Shown here: positions 1-8,225 of the stretch, in pieces | How positions within the stretch are numbered: the first letter of the stretch is position 1 | Layout: every line of letters begins with the position of its first letter | From: Prochlorococcus marinus str. GP2 | GTDB lineage: Bacteria; Cyanobacteriota; Cyanobacteriia; PCC-6307; Cyanobiaceae | NCBI RefSeq assembly: GCF_000759885.1 | Contig: NZ_JNAH01000004.1 | Coordinates: forward strand, 1-64,000 | Length of the DNA: 64,000 nucleotides | Direction: 5' to 3' | Notes under the pieces: generated by a model | Told to the model about the DNA's origin: nothing | Databases searched by the model: none | Seen by the model: only the letters and a program-made list of their open reading frames with translations | Position numbers and translations under genes: made by a program

Positions 1-379
1 AGAGAGTAAGTTACCTCCAAAGGTAAAGGAGGATACTTCTGATAAAAAGCAAGAACTACCGCCACTACCAAATCTCAATATTAAGGAGAAGAAGGTAGAG
101 AGTAAGTTACCTCCAAAGGTAAAGGAGGATACTTCTGATAAAAAGCAAGAACTACCGCCACTACCAAATCTCAACATTAAGGAGAGGAAGGTAGAGAGTA
201 AGTTACCTCCAAAGGTAAAGGAGGATACTTCTGATAAAAAGCAAGAATTACCGCCACTACCAAATCTCAACATTAAGGAGAAGAAGATAGAGAGTAAAAA
301 TGAAAATAAAGAAAGTAAGAGTGGATTAAAAAATAAAAAGAATTTTAAAATTGATACTTCTTTTCTAGATAATGACTAA
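1..379 (+). CDS. C-terminal end of a tandem-repeat protein (partial)
   Basis: The frame is open from base 2 to the TAA at 377-379; the 5' end lies outside the window. What is visible is three near-identical 32-residue repeats rich in Lys, Glu and Pro (core ESKLPPKVKED and LPPLPNLNIKE), followed by a 29-residue Lys/Asn-rich tail ending SFLDND. There is no hydrophobic segment and no recognisable domain in this part, so it is probably an extended, disordered region. The stop codon overlaps the end of the convergent pilC gene by four bases. Function unknown; closeness to the pilus genes is suggestive only. Confidence 0.75.
   Translation, partial: ESKLPPKVKEDTSDKKQELPPLPNLNIKEKKVESKLPPKVKEDTSDKKQELPPLPNLNIKERKVESKLPPKVKEDTSDKKQELPPLPNLNIKEKKIESKNENKESKSGLKNKKNFKIDTSFLDND
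2..289 (+). repeat. Three 96-base tandem direct repeats
   Basis: Units begin at bases 2, 98 and 194, each 96 bases (32 codons), differing by only a few substitutions (such as AAG/AGG near the end of the second unit). A fourth unit is cut short after ESK. The array may continue beyond the left edge. Near identity at the DNA level indicates recent duplication or ongoing homogenisation. Confidence 0.95.
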
Positions 380-1539
380 CCCATTTGATTAATTAAATCA
401 AACATAGGTAAATAAAGAGATATAACAATTGTTCCAACAATAGCTGCGACTACAAATATGACCATAGGTTCCATCGCCTTTGTCAAGACTGTAACTGCTT
501 CTTCAACTTCTCTCTTGTAGAAATTAGATAAGTTTTCAAGCATAAATGATAATGCTCCAGTCTCTTCACCTATCTTGATCATAGATATTAATAATCTTGG
601 AATTACTTTCGCATTTGATAAAGATACGCTCAATTCTTGCCCTTGAGTGACAAGAGATATAGCTCTTCGTAAAGCAATTTTTATTATCTCATTATTTGAA
701 GCATTAATACATCTTTCTAATCCTTCTACTAGAGGAATACCTGAATTTATTAATGTACTTAAAGTATCAGACATTGATGCAAGTTCAGATTTTAATATCA
801 AGTCACCAAAAAGTGGAACTTTTAAAATCAAACGATCAAAGAACTCGCGACCTTGTTGACTCGCATATGAAGTTTTGAATAGATATAAAACTATAAAAAT
901 TATTATCGGAGCTCCAATTGCAAAAGTCGGGGAAGTTACAAATTTGGAAAGAGTTAACATAAAGCCAGTTAGAGCAGGCAATTCTGCACCCATGCCTTTA
1001 AACATTTCATCAAATGTTGGCACTATAAAAATCAATAAAGCAAGACTTATTGTTACTGCTAAAACTAGAATGGCTATTGGATAAATTAATGCCCCTGTTA
1101 TTTGTCCTTTAATTTTACTTTGAGCTTCAAGTAAAAGGGCTAACCTATCTAAAACTTCTGATAAAATTCCTCCAGCTTCTCCAGCTTCAATTAACCCTAT
1201 CGTAATTGGAGCAAATATCCTTGGGTAAGAATTTAAACATGAAGATAACTCTTCTCCACTATTGAGTTTCTTTGAAATATCAAAAATACATGCTCCAAAT
1301 TCTTTATTTGTCATATTCTCAGCAAGTAATTCTAATCCTTGTGATAATGGAACTCCACTTTTTAGCATTACTGCCATTTGTCTAAAGAAAACCAAAAGAT
1401 CATTCTGAGGCACTTTTAGTTTTGTATTTGGGGGATAATCAAGATATGACTCTTCTCCAAATACGATCCCAAATACTTTTATTGGAGGTGTTCTCTGGAT
1501 TGAATTAGTTTCAACTATTGATTTGCCATACTCTGCCAT
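376..1539 (-). CDS. pilC: Type IV pilus inner-membrane platform protein PilC
   Basis: A 387-residue GspF/PilC-family protein, the inner-membrane platform on which the PilB and PilT motors act. Two T2SSF repeats are visible (about residues 45-170 and 250-370), each opening with the family pattern FFRQMAVMLKSGVPLSQGLE or a related version (SMSDTLSTLINSGIPLVEGL) and each followed by hydrophobic segments (about 150-180, 205-225 and 355-380). The length is usual for the family, so it appears intact. It is the last gene of the pilT-pilB direction block; its start is two bases downstream of the pilT stop, which points to one transcript and coupled translation. The 3' end overlaps the convergent repeat-protein gene. 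Confidence 0.95.
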   Translation of the reverse strand: MAEYGKSIVETNSIQRTPPIKVFGIVFGEESYLDYPPNTKLKVPQNDLLVFFRQMAVMLKSGVPLSQGLELLAENMTNKEFGACIFDISKKLNSGEELSSCLNSYPRIFAPITIGLIEAGEAGGILSEVLDRLALLLEAQSKIKGQITGALIYPIAILVLAVTISLALLIFIVPTFDEMFKGMGAELPALTGFMLTLSKFVTSPTFAIGAPIIIFIVLYLFKTSYASQQGREFFDRLILKVPLFGDLILKSELASMSDTLSTLINSGIPLVEGLERCINASNNEIIKIALRRAISLVTQGQELSVSLSNAKVIPRLLISMIKIGEETGALSFMLENLSNFYKREVEEAVTVLTKAMEPMVIFVVAAIVGTIVISLYLPMFDLINQMG

Positions 1540-1541
1540 AA

Positions 1542-2585
1542 TTAAAATTTAATAGCTTTTTTATTTGAAGCTTTACCTAAAGCTTCTTCTTGTGTAATTA
1601 ATCCATCTGAATATAAATTATTTAAACACTGCTCAAGTGTATTCATCCCTTCTTGGCTGCCTGTCTGAAGTTGAGAATATATTTGACTTACTTTCTTCTC
1701 TCTTATTAAATTGCCAATGGCTGGTGTATTGACCATTAACTCATAGGCTAATGATCTTTTCCCTTTGGTATTTTTGCATAATGTCTGAGACATTATTCCA
1801 GCAAGAGAAGTTGATACTTGTAGCCTTGCTTGTTCTTGTTGATCTGCTGGGAAAACATCTACTATCCTTTCAACAGTTTTAGCAGCTGAGGAAGTATGTA
1901 ATGTGCCTAAAACTAAATGGCCAGTTTCTGCGGCTGTAATTGCAAGCTGGATTGTCTCTAGATCTCTCATCTCTCCAATATAAATAACATCTGGATCTTC
2001 TCTTAATGCAGCCCTAAGAGCTGTAGAAAATGAATTTGTATCTCTTTTGACTTCTCTTTGATGAATTATTGAATTTTTAGTATGGTTGAAAATAAATTCA
2101 ATAGGATCTTCAATAGTTAATACATGCCTACATTGGGTTTCTAACATACAGTTGATAAATGCAGCCAAAGTAGTTGATTTGCCTGAACCAGTTGGACCAG
2201 TGCAAAGTACGAGACCTCTGTGCAATTTGGATAAGTTTATAAATGAATCAGGTAGTCCTAAATCTTGCCATTTTGGTAGATCATTAGGCAGGAGTCTTAG
2301 AGTGAGGCATCTTTTTTCATTTGCAACGTAAGCATTTATTCTTAATCTTGATAGACCTTCTAATCCTATAGAGGTATCTAAGTCTGCTGTTTGATTAAAT
2401 TCTTCTAATTTAACTTCTCCTAATAACTCCAGCAATAATTGATCCATATCATCAGATTCAAGCTTTTGAGGACTTATTTTTATATCAGAATTAACTCGCA
2501 CTGCGATAGGCGCTCCTTCCTCAAGATGTATATCAGAAGAACCCGCTTGTATTGCGAAACTTACTATTTCTCTTGCAATGGACAT
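1542..2585 (-). CDS. pilT: Type IV pilus retraction ATPase PilT
   Basis: A 347-residue secretion ATPase that powers pilus retraction. The Walker A motif GPTGSGKST is at residues 130-138, followed by the Asp box, the Walker B region DPDVIYIGEMRD and the His box region TGHLVLGTLHT. Near residue 290 is AIGNLIRE, close to the AIRNLIRE signature that separates PilT from PilB-type ATPases. It starts with ATG nine bases downstream of pilB and ends two bases before pilC. Retraction is needed for twitching and DNA uptake; whether this strain does either cannot be read from the sequence. Confidence 0.95.
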   Translation of the reverse strand: MSIAREIVSFAIQAGSSDIHLEEGAPIAVRVNSDIKISPQKLESDDMDQLLLELLGEVKLEEFNQTADLDTSIGLEGLSRLRINAYVANEKRCLTLRLLPNDLPKWQDLGLPDSFINLSKLHRGLVLCTGPTGSGKSTTLAAFINCMLETQCRHVLTIEDPIEFIFNHTKNSIIHQREVKRDTNSFSTALRAALREDPDVIYIGEMRDLETIQLAITAAETGHLVLGTLHTSSAAKTVERIVDVFPADQQEQARLQVSTSLAGIMSQTLCKNTKGKRSLAYELMVNTPAIGNLIREKKVSQIYSQLQTGSQEGMNTLEQCLNNLYSDGLITQEEALGKASNKKAIKF

Positions 2586-2594
2586 CTTAAGAAT

Positions 2595-4259
2595 TTATAA
2601 ATCTGTCTTACATACTCTAATTAATTCTGCAGTGGTAGTTAAGTGATCTTTAACTAACTCAACACCATATTGAGTCAGAGTAAGCATATTGTTTTGAGTT
2701 ACAGCAATTTGTTCGACTTCTTTATCAGTTTTACCCTCTGATATCGCATTTTGGATTTTACTATCTACTAGTAAAAGTTCATATGCACCAATCCTCCCTT
2801 TATAACCCGACCCTAGACATTGAGGACAAAGTGTATTTTCTTTTTTTCTTTTATTTTTTTCTTCTGCTGAAAGGGTATTTGCGTACATAATTGGCGTATT
2901 TTTCCCAATTTGAAATTCTCTGGCTTCACTCTCTGATATTGGTCTTTTTATACCACATCCTGTACAAACCCTTCTTAATAATCTTTGAGCTAAAACACCT
3001 CTAACACTTGCATTTAATTTATATTTGGGGACATCCATATCTAAAAGTCTTGTTAATGAACTTGTTGAAGAATTAGCATGAAGGGTTGTAAAAACCAAAT
3101 GACCTGTCTCAGCAGCATCCATTGATGATTCAGCTGTTTCTGGATCCCTTGTCTCTCCTATAAGAATAACGTCAGGATCCTGCCTTAAAAAAGTTCTTAG
3201 AATCATTGCAAATGTTTGACCTTTAGCTCGGTTAACCTGAACTTGGTTTATGTCACCACCCATCTCATATTCAATAGGATCTTCTGCCGTAACAATGTTC
3301 GTATCTCCTGTATCTTTCTCTTGTAATGCTGCAGCAAGAGTAGTGGACTTCCCGGAACCTGTTGGGCCTGAAACAATAACAATTCCATTTGTCGCGTTCA
3401 TTATTCTTCGGAAATCTTTTCTAACACTTTCAATATGAATTAAGGTATCAAGATTCAAAGTTGATGCATCACTATTTAGTATCCTGAGTACCATTTTTTC
3501 TCCATGCTTTCCTGGTACTGTTGAACAACGAAATTCAAGTTTATTACCTTCAAATTTTCTAAGAATTTTTCCATCTTGACTTGCTCTCCTTTCTGCAATA
3601 TCCATCATTGCCATGTTTTTCAAACATGCAACTAATTGTATTCCGGGCTTTCTTGGTAAACCCATAAATTTTTGCATAACACCATCTTTCCTTACCCGGA
3701 TTTTATAACTATCTTCTCTAGGCTCAATATGTATATCAGATACTCCTTCAGTCGTTTTTGCATATATGAGGACACCTCCAGCAGCTTTTTGAATTTTACT
3801 CTCCATCATTTCTAATGCTAAATCAGCACTATCTATCTCAACCTCACTTGACTCATCATCATCATCAAATTCAAATTTAATGCCATTAGGATCATTATCT
3901 GTAGTTTGTTTTATAGCCTCAAGGACTGCATCTTCATCAAATTGCGATATCTCAATACTTTCTCCACTAATAAATCTCTCTTCAGAAGCATCATCAAGTA
4001 TTTCTTGAATTTCTTCTTGAGATTTTTCTACAAATTCGCACTTTAAATTATCACCAGATTGTAAGATTCTTTGCTTTATTGGCTCCGCAATGGTTCCTAA
4101 ATAGGAATAATTAGCAATTGCTATTTTTAATATTCCAGGATTCATAGGCAAACTGGGTTCCACATAAAGTGGAACTACCAAGTTATCCCTACACCATTGC
4201 AGAGAAAAATATTTATCAACTAATTTTCTTACGCTTGTAGCTGTATATTGCTTAGCCAT
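2595..4259 (-). CDS. pilB: Type IV pilus extension ATPase PilB
   Basis: A 554-residue GspE/PilB-type ATPase that drives pilin polymerisation. The N-terminal 150 residues form the variable PilB N-domain, including a very acidic stretch near 130-140. The ATPase core has Walker A GPTGSGKST at about 298-306, the Walker B region DPDVILIGETRD and a His box. A zinc-binding Cys quartet (CTGC and CPQC) near residues 435-480 is typical of PilB and absent from PilT. The start codon lies three bases downstream of the preceding pilin-like gene, and pilT follows closely. Confidence 0.95.
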   Translation of the reverse strand: MAKQYTATSVRKLVDKYFSLQWCRDNLVVPLYVEPSLPMNPGILKIAIANYSYLGTIAEPIKQRILQSGDNLKCEFVEKSQEEIQEILDDASEERFISGESIEISQFDEDAVLEAIKQTTDNDPNGIKFEFDDDDESSEVEIDSADLALEMMESKIQKAAGGVLIYAKTTEGVSDIHIEPREDSYKIRVRKDGVMQKFMGLPRKPGIQLVACLKNMAMMDIAERRASQDGKILRKFEGNKLEFRCSTVPGKHGEKMVLRILNSDASTLNLDTLIHIESVRKDFRRIMNATNGIVIVSGPTGSGKSTTLAAALQEKDTGDTNIVTAEDPIEYEMGGDINQVQVNRAKGQTFAMILRTFLRQDPDVILIGETRDPETAESSMDAAETGHLVFTTLHANSSTSSLTRLLDMDVPKYKLNASVRGVLAQRLLRRVCTGCGIKRPISESEAREFQIGKNTPIMYANTLSAEEKNKRKKENTLCPQCLGSGYKGRIGAYELLLVDSKIQNAISEGKTDKEVEQIAVTQNNMLTLTQYGVELVKDHLTTTAELIRVCKTDL

Positions 4260-4262
4260 TTT

Positions 4263-5423
4263 CTATCTCTTATTCCAGCATATACATTCTTTATAAGCCC
4301 ATTTAAGCATAGCGTTATCACAAATTGGTGGCTTAGGAAAGGGGGTACACGTTGGAGGAGGAGGAGGAGGAGGAGGAGGAGGAGGAGGAGCAGCTCCGCA
4401 TGTATCTTTATATTCTGAATATTCAACCTGGTTACCATCACATATCCATATTTTATCCCCACAAGGTTTGGGACCACCCTCTGATTTTACTGGGTTATAT
4501 TTATACTCCCCCTCCGTCTTCAGCCTATCTTTTTGGTAATTATATTCGCAAGCTTTTTCGTACCATTTATCTGGTTCATTCCATTCACTCCCAGTATGAA
4601 ACCAAAACCTTTGATCCCCACATGCTACTGTTGTCTCTCCAGAAGCAGGGCTGATGTAGGTAGAATTATTTTTATTCTTTTGATTTTTCGCCCATTCTGT
4701 ACATTCTTCACCTAATTCTCTTTCACGTGCCTTTTCTATTCCTCCATTGCACGAAACTACTTCACCTTTATAAAGGCAAACTGGTTGAATGCATTTTTTT
4801 TCGACACTATCCCATCTCGAAGTTTGTCCTACAAATCCAGAGACAAGCTTTTTTTTATAATCTTTTTCACAATTTTCTTCTGCTATTTGTAGACGTTCCA
4901 ATTCCGCAAAATATGCTTCCTGTTCTGGTGATAGACCACAAAGTTGTCCAGCCCAACCTTTACATGAGTTAAGAGCTTTCGGATCATTTGATGGAGTAGC
5001 TCTCTTTTGAACTCCTGCTGGTGAAACTATAAAAGAAAAGGCGTATAAAAACTTCTCTTCTTGATCTGCAGGGATTATTCTTGTGAAACTACATTTTGAT
5101 TTTTCTTGTTCACCCCCAAAACCATCAATCTTATAACCTAAAGTCAATAATTTCTCATTATCTATAGTGTCAGGCCTTGCTTCTTCTCTAAATGTTTGAA
5201 TCTCAGTCGCAATTCTTAATTTCCCTAAACATTCAGCTGCATATGAATTCATTAAAGCTTTAGCTTCTTCAATTCTGTTAAGTTTAAGAGTATTTAAGAA
5301 TGCTGGGAAAGAAAATGCCAAAATCGCAGATAAACCAGCTAAAACTACAACAAGCTCTACAAGTGTAAATCCTACTTGTTCTTTATCTTCACTTATGATT
5401 TTGCTATCTTTGGATATTTTCAT
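4263..5423 (-). CDS. Large Cys-rich pilin-like protein with poly-proline tract
   Basis: A 386-residue protein with a class III/type IV prepilin leader: a short hydrophilic N-terminus, then GFTLVELVVV at about residues 18-27 (cleavage after Gly, conserved Glu at +5), so it should be processed by PilD and join the pilus or pseudopilus. The rest is secreted and unusual: about 20 Cys residues spread over the C-terminal 270 residues suggest many disulfides, and a run of 12 prolines at about 350-361 precedes a short Cys-containing tail. It is more than twice the length of the major pilin, so a minor pilin or tip adhesin is the likely role. It sits directly upstream of pilB in the same operon. Confidence 0.85.
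   Translation of the reverse strand: MKISKDSKIISEDKEQVGFTLVELVVVLAGLSAILAFSFPAFLNTLKLNRIEEAKALMNSYAAECLGKLRIATEIQTFREEARPDTIDNEKLLTLGYKIDGFGGEQEKSKCSFTRIIPADQEEKFLYAFSFIVSPAGVQKRATPSNDPKALNSCKGWAGQLCGLSPEQEAYFAELERLQIAEENCEKDYKKKLVSGFVGQTSRWDSVEKKCIQPVCLYKGEVVSCNGGIEKARERELGEECTEWAKNQKNKNNSTYISPASGETTVACGDQRFWFHTGSEWNEPDKWYEKACEYNYQKDRLKTEGEYKYNPVKSEGGPKPCGDKIWICDGNQVEYSEYKDTCGAAPPPPPPPPPPPPTCTPFPKPPICDNAMLKWAYKECICWNKR
4354..4390. repeat. GGA trinucleotide microsatellite encoding poly-proline
   Basis: About twelve uninterrupted GGA units on the + strand, read as CCT proline codons in the minus-strand pilin-like gene. Copy-number change by slippage would keep the reading frame and only alter the length of the proline spacer. 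Confidence 0.9.
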
Positions 5424-5509
5424 TTAATATCCATAAGTTTCGAGTAATTTAAATTATATTATTCTTTAAGAATTAATGCAATAAATGAATAAATATAGCT
5501 TAAAAATAG

Positions 5510-6019
5510 CTATTTTAAATTCATAATTATTATATAGTTTTCATCATCTAAATTAATATTTATTGTCTCTAGAGAGGGGCTTATATTTTTTACAACAGCC
5601 TTTGGAGGGAGTAATTTGGTATTTATATCTCCAATTGAATCAATATCAATTATTCCTTCTTTGTTTTTGTATTCAACAAAAGCATAATCTTTATTATTAA
5701 GTGATAAGAAACCTTTTAGTTTGAAATCAGGAATCGATCTATTTGAATCGTTACCAAAAGATGAAAATGGATCTTTTTTCCCATATTTTATTGAACTGGT
5801 AATATCCTCCTTTTTATCCAATGAAATTAAATTTAATTCAACTTCTTTACTTTCTTGAATGATTTCATTTTGATTATCAATAGACTTGGCCGGTTTTGGA
5901 ATAGTATTTTTGAAACTAGATAAATCTAAATCAACATTACTTGGACTTTTGCTGCAGCTAGAAATCAATATGATTCCTGAAAGAGTAAATAAAAAGTTTT
6001 GTAATGAATATTTTTTCAT
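5510..6019 (-). CDS. PilP-like lipoprotein of the pilus cluster
   Basis: A 169-residue protein starting MKKYSLQNF, with a hydrophobic signal and the lipobox-like sequence LISSCS (Cys near residue 22), so a lipoprotein is predicted. After a linker rich in Ser, Asn and Lys, residues about 80-165 carry KKDPFSSF, then LKGFLSLNNKDYAFVEY and a short beta-rich end with GDINTKLLPPKAVV. This order (DPF, LKG, then a small beta domain) resembles the PilP pilotin-like lipoproteins that link inner- and outer-membrane pilus parts; this is inference from pattern and position. An ATG 15 bases further upstream (6034) would fall inside the terminator hairpin of pilA, so the ATG at 6019 is preferred. Confidence 0.65.
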   Translation of the reverse strand: MKKYSLQNFLFTLSGIILISSCSKSPSNVDLDLSSFKNTIPKPAKSIDNQNEIIQESKEVELNLISLDKKEDITSSIKYGKKDPFSSFGNDSNRSIPDFKLKGFLSLNNKDYAFVEYKNKEGIIDIDSIGDINTKLLPPKAVVKNISPSLETININLDDENYIIIMNLK

Positions 6020-6052
6020 AAAAAAAAATCTCAAGATTTTAGTCTTGAGATT
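6019..6052 (-). terminator. Rho-independent terminator after pilA
   Basis: A perfect 10-bp stem (6027-6036 with 6043-6052, six-base loop) followed on the minus strand by a run of U encoded by the A-tract at about 6019-6028. It lies 19 bases past the pilA stop and directly abuts the start of the PilP-like lipoprotein gene, so it can both end pilA transcripts and attenuate the downstream gene. Confidence 0.85.
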
Positions 6053-6070
6053 CGAATGGTTTTGATGATA

Positions 6071-6571
6071 TTACCAAGTACCTGCCCCTTTGCCATCTGC
6101 AGCAGTTGCAGTACATCCAGCTCTTTCACCATGAGAACATGTTTTTACAGCGACACCATCACCATCCATATAAATTTCGAAGTCAGAATCATTCGCATTA
6201 CTATCAGCATCAGCAATTGCTCCGAAACAAGAATCACCACCCTGAGGAGGATCGCCTGCTCTTTGCTTTACTTCAAAACCTCTAAATGCTTTTGGACTGG
6301 CGAAGGATTTTGCAGCTGAAAATGTTGTTGCTGAATTCTCTGCTTGAAGAACAAAACATTCTTTTATTCCGTTAACCAAACCGTTTTGCACCGCTGATGC
6401 TCTAGCATTTGCTTGGACATTAGTAAATGAAGGTATTGCTACTGCGGATAGAATAGCTAAAACAGCAATAACGACGACAAGTTCAATAAGTGAGAAACCT
6501 TCTTCTCCGGGCTTTGTAGACAAGGTTTTTTGAACTCTTTTATTTTTAAGAAAAACTTCTATTAATGTCAT
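6071..6571 (-). CDS. pilA: Type IV pilin PilA-like
   Basis: A 166-residue prepilin. The leader (about 24 residues, ending GEEG) is followed by FSLIELVVVIAVLAILSAVA, the hydrophobic N-methylated helix with the conserved Glu at position 5 of the mature protein. The mature domain is small, with four Cys (near 72, 114, 144 and 152) that could form disulfides, and an Ala/Gly/Asp-rich C-terminus. Size, leader and adjacent strong terminator all fit the major structural pilin. It faces away from pilD, the peptidase that would process it, across a 110-base AT-rich divergent promoter region. Confidence 0.88.
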   Translation of the reverse strand: MTLIEVFLKNKRVQKTLSTKPGEEGFSLIELVVVIAVLAILSAVAIPSFTNVQANARASAVQNGLVNGIKECFVLQAENSATTFSAAKSFASPKAFRGFEVKQRAGDPPQGGDSCFGAIADADSNANDSDFEIYMDGDGVAVKTCSHGERAGCTATAADGKGAGTW

Positions 6572-6681
6572 AATTACTAGGAAGTAGTAAATGTAATACT
6601 AAAAATTATATACATTAAGTAAAAAAATTACAATTATTTTATGTTTATATTAAAAATATATACGTTAATTTATCAATTGAA

Positions 6682-7500
6682 GTGATTGAAATCATTCAAA
6701 ACATTTATAAATTAGTTTTAGGTTTGTGTGTTGGTAGTTTTCTAAATGTTGTAATCTTTAGGCTCCCTCAAGAGATATCAATAATTAATCCAAGAAGTTT
6801 TTGCCCAAACTGTAAAAATAAAATTATTTTTCGTGAAAATATTCCAATTATCAGTTGGATATTACTTAAAGGTAGATGTTCTTTTTGCGGCACAAGTATA
6901 AATATTAGATATCCATTAATCGAAATTTTAACTGGAATTCTTTTCCTTGTTTTTTCAGAATCTTCACCTGAATTATATAATTTTAATCAAAATTTATTTA
7001 TTGAAAATATATTTTCTTGGCTGTTTTTATCTATTCTTTTAGTAATAAGTTTTATTGATATTGATTATTTCTGGGTGCCACAGTCTTTAATTAATTTTGG
7101 ACTTTTAAGTGGATTTTTTAATCTCTGTTTAATAGGAATTTATAATAATAATAATATTCTTTCTATTTACCTTTTTGAAGGCTTAATAGCATCGATAGTA
7201 AGTTATTTGTTTTTTGAAATAATAAGAATTTCTGCAAAAGTAATATACAAGCGTGATGCCCTAGGAAAAGGCGATTCTAAGTTAGTCTCTATGATTTCTA
7301 TTTGGCTTGGTCCGCTTGGAATTATTTTAAGTTTAGGAATTTCTTATGTTATAGCGGCTGTACTAATAATAATTTTGCTTAAATTAAAAAAAATTAAAAA
7401 AGGTCAAATGATACCCTTTGCTCCTTTTCTTTCTATAGGGGGATTAATAATTTGGTACTTTGGAAATCAACCTTTACTAAGATTTATATATAGTTTTTAG
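6682..7500 (+). CDS. pilD: Prepilin peptidase / N-methyltransferase PilD
   Basis: A 272-residue membrane peptidase that cleaves and N-methylates prepilins. The N-terminus has GLCVGSFLNVVIFRLP, followed by the zinc-binding cytoplasmic loop with two CxxC pairs (CPNC near 41 and CSFC near 67) and ENIPIISW between them. The catalytic aspartates are visible in FIDIDYFWVP and in the GxGD motif GKGDSKLVS. About eight hydrophobic segments follow. GTG is the first plausible start and places the first helix correctly. It is the only + strand gene of the pilus block and is divergent from pilA. Confidence 0.93.
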   Translation: MIEIIQNIYKLVLGLCVGSFLNVVIFRLPQEISIINPRSFCPNCKNKIIFRENIPIISWILLKGRCSFCGTSINIRYPLIEILTGILFLVFSESSPELYNFNQNLFIENIFSWLFLSILLVISFIDIDYFWVPQSLINFGLLSGFFNLCLIGIYNNNNILSIYLFEGLIASIVSYLFFEIIRISAKVIYKRDALGKGDSKLVSMISIWLGPLGIILSLGISYVIAAVLIIILLKLKKIKKGQMIPFAPFLSIGGLIIWYFGNQPLLRFIYSF

Positions 7501-7517
7501 ATTTAATTAATTAATAT

Positions 7518-8225
7518 TTATTTGCAGAATTTATTTAGTAATTTAATTGCTGCACCATCAATTTTTGAATAAGTAAATGCTTCTCTTTCAATGTTTATTA
7601 ATTCCTCAGGATTTTGGCTATAAAAATTGTGTAAATTTAAATTTATATTTTTTGAGAATTCTAGTGGTAGGCCTATCCTTTTTGGGAAGTCTCCTCGATT
7701 ACCACTATTACAACTCTGAGAGACATGAATAACTTCATGTCTTAATACGTTGAGAAATGTAGGAGACCCCATGTTAATAGTTCTGTAATTTATCATTATT
7801 AAATCTTGGATTGGGACCCAAAGACCTAGAGTCTCATTTCCTATATTTGCCAATTTATTATTGATTTTTAATTCATTAATTCGTTTTAAAAGAGTTAATA
7901 TTTTTTTTCTATCATTTTTGTAGAAATCACTTCCTAGTGAGATCCTTTTTTTTATTTCTTTTAAATTGATATCACTTTCTCCTGGCCTCTTAATATAGGA
8001 ATAATAAGACGAGCCATCGATTTTGTTGACCAATTTAGGGGTTAATTTTTTATCTGCCTTAGAAAGTCTTAGCATTAAGTCATTTAAATTAATCGATTCA
8101 ATCTTCATAGAATTTTTTTCTAACTTATTAATTGAATTCTTGTTGGATGTAGGCGAACAAGATAATAATAAAAAGATGGAAAATAAAAATATTAGAAAAT
8201 TAAATTTCCTAGATATAAATGACAT
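7518..8225 (-). CDS. Lipoprotein with HExxH zinc-protease-like motif
   Basis: A 235-residue protein with a hydrophobic N-terminus ending in a lipobox (LLLSCS, Cys near 23). Near residue 163 is LRHEVIHVSQSC, which contains the HExxH zinc-metallopeptidase signature (HEVIH), followed by Glu-rich sequence NPEELINIEREAF that could supply the third zinc ligand. A periplasmic, membrane-anchored metalloprotease is therefore possible but not shown. Its start overlaps the stop of the transglutaminase gene by one base, so it is probably the last gene of the MoxR-DUF58-transglutaminase operon. Confidence 0.7.
   Translation of the reverse strand: MSFISRKFNFLIFLFSIFLLLSCSPTSNKNSINKLEKNSMKIESINLNDLMLRLSKADKKLTPKLVNKIDGSSYYSYIKRPGESDINLKEIKKRISLGSDFYKNDRKKILTLLKRINELKINNKLANIGNETLGLWVPIQDLIMINYRTINMGSPTFLNVLRHEVIHVSQSCNSGNRGDFPKRIGLPLEFSKNINLNLHNFYSQNPEELINIEREAFTYSKIDGAAIKLLNKFCK

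Noticed and set aside
2-289. CRISPR array at the left edge
   Set aside because: Units are contiguous 96-base direct repeats without spacers and lie inside an open reading frame.
4229-4654. ORFs reading poly-Leu (minus strand) and poly-Glu (plus strand) through the GGA tract
   Set aside because: Frame shadows of the pilin-like gene caused by the trinucleotide repeat.
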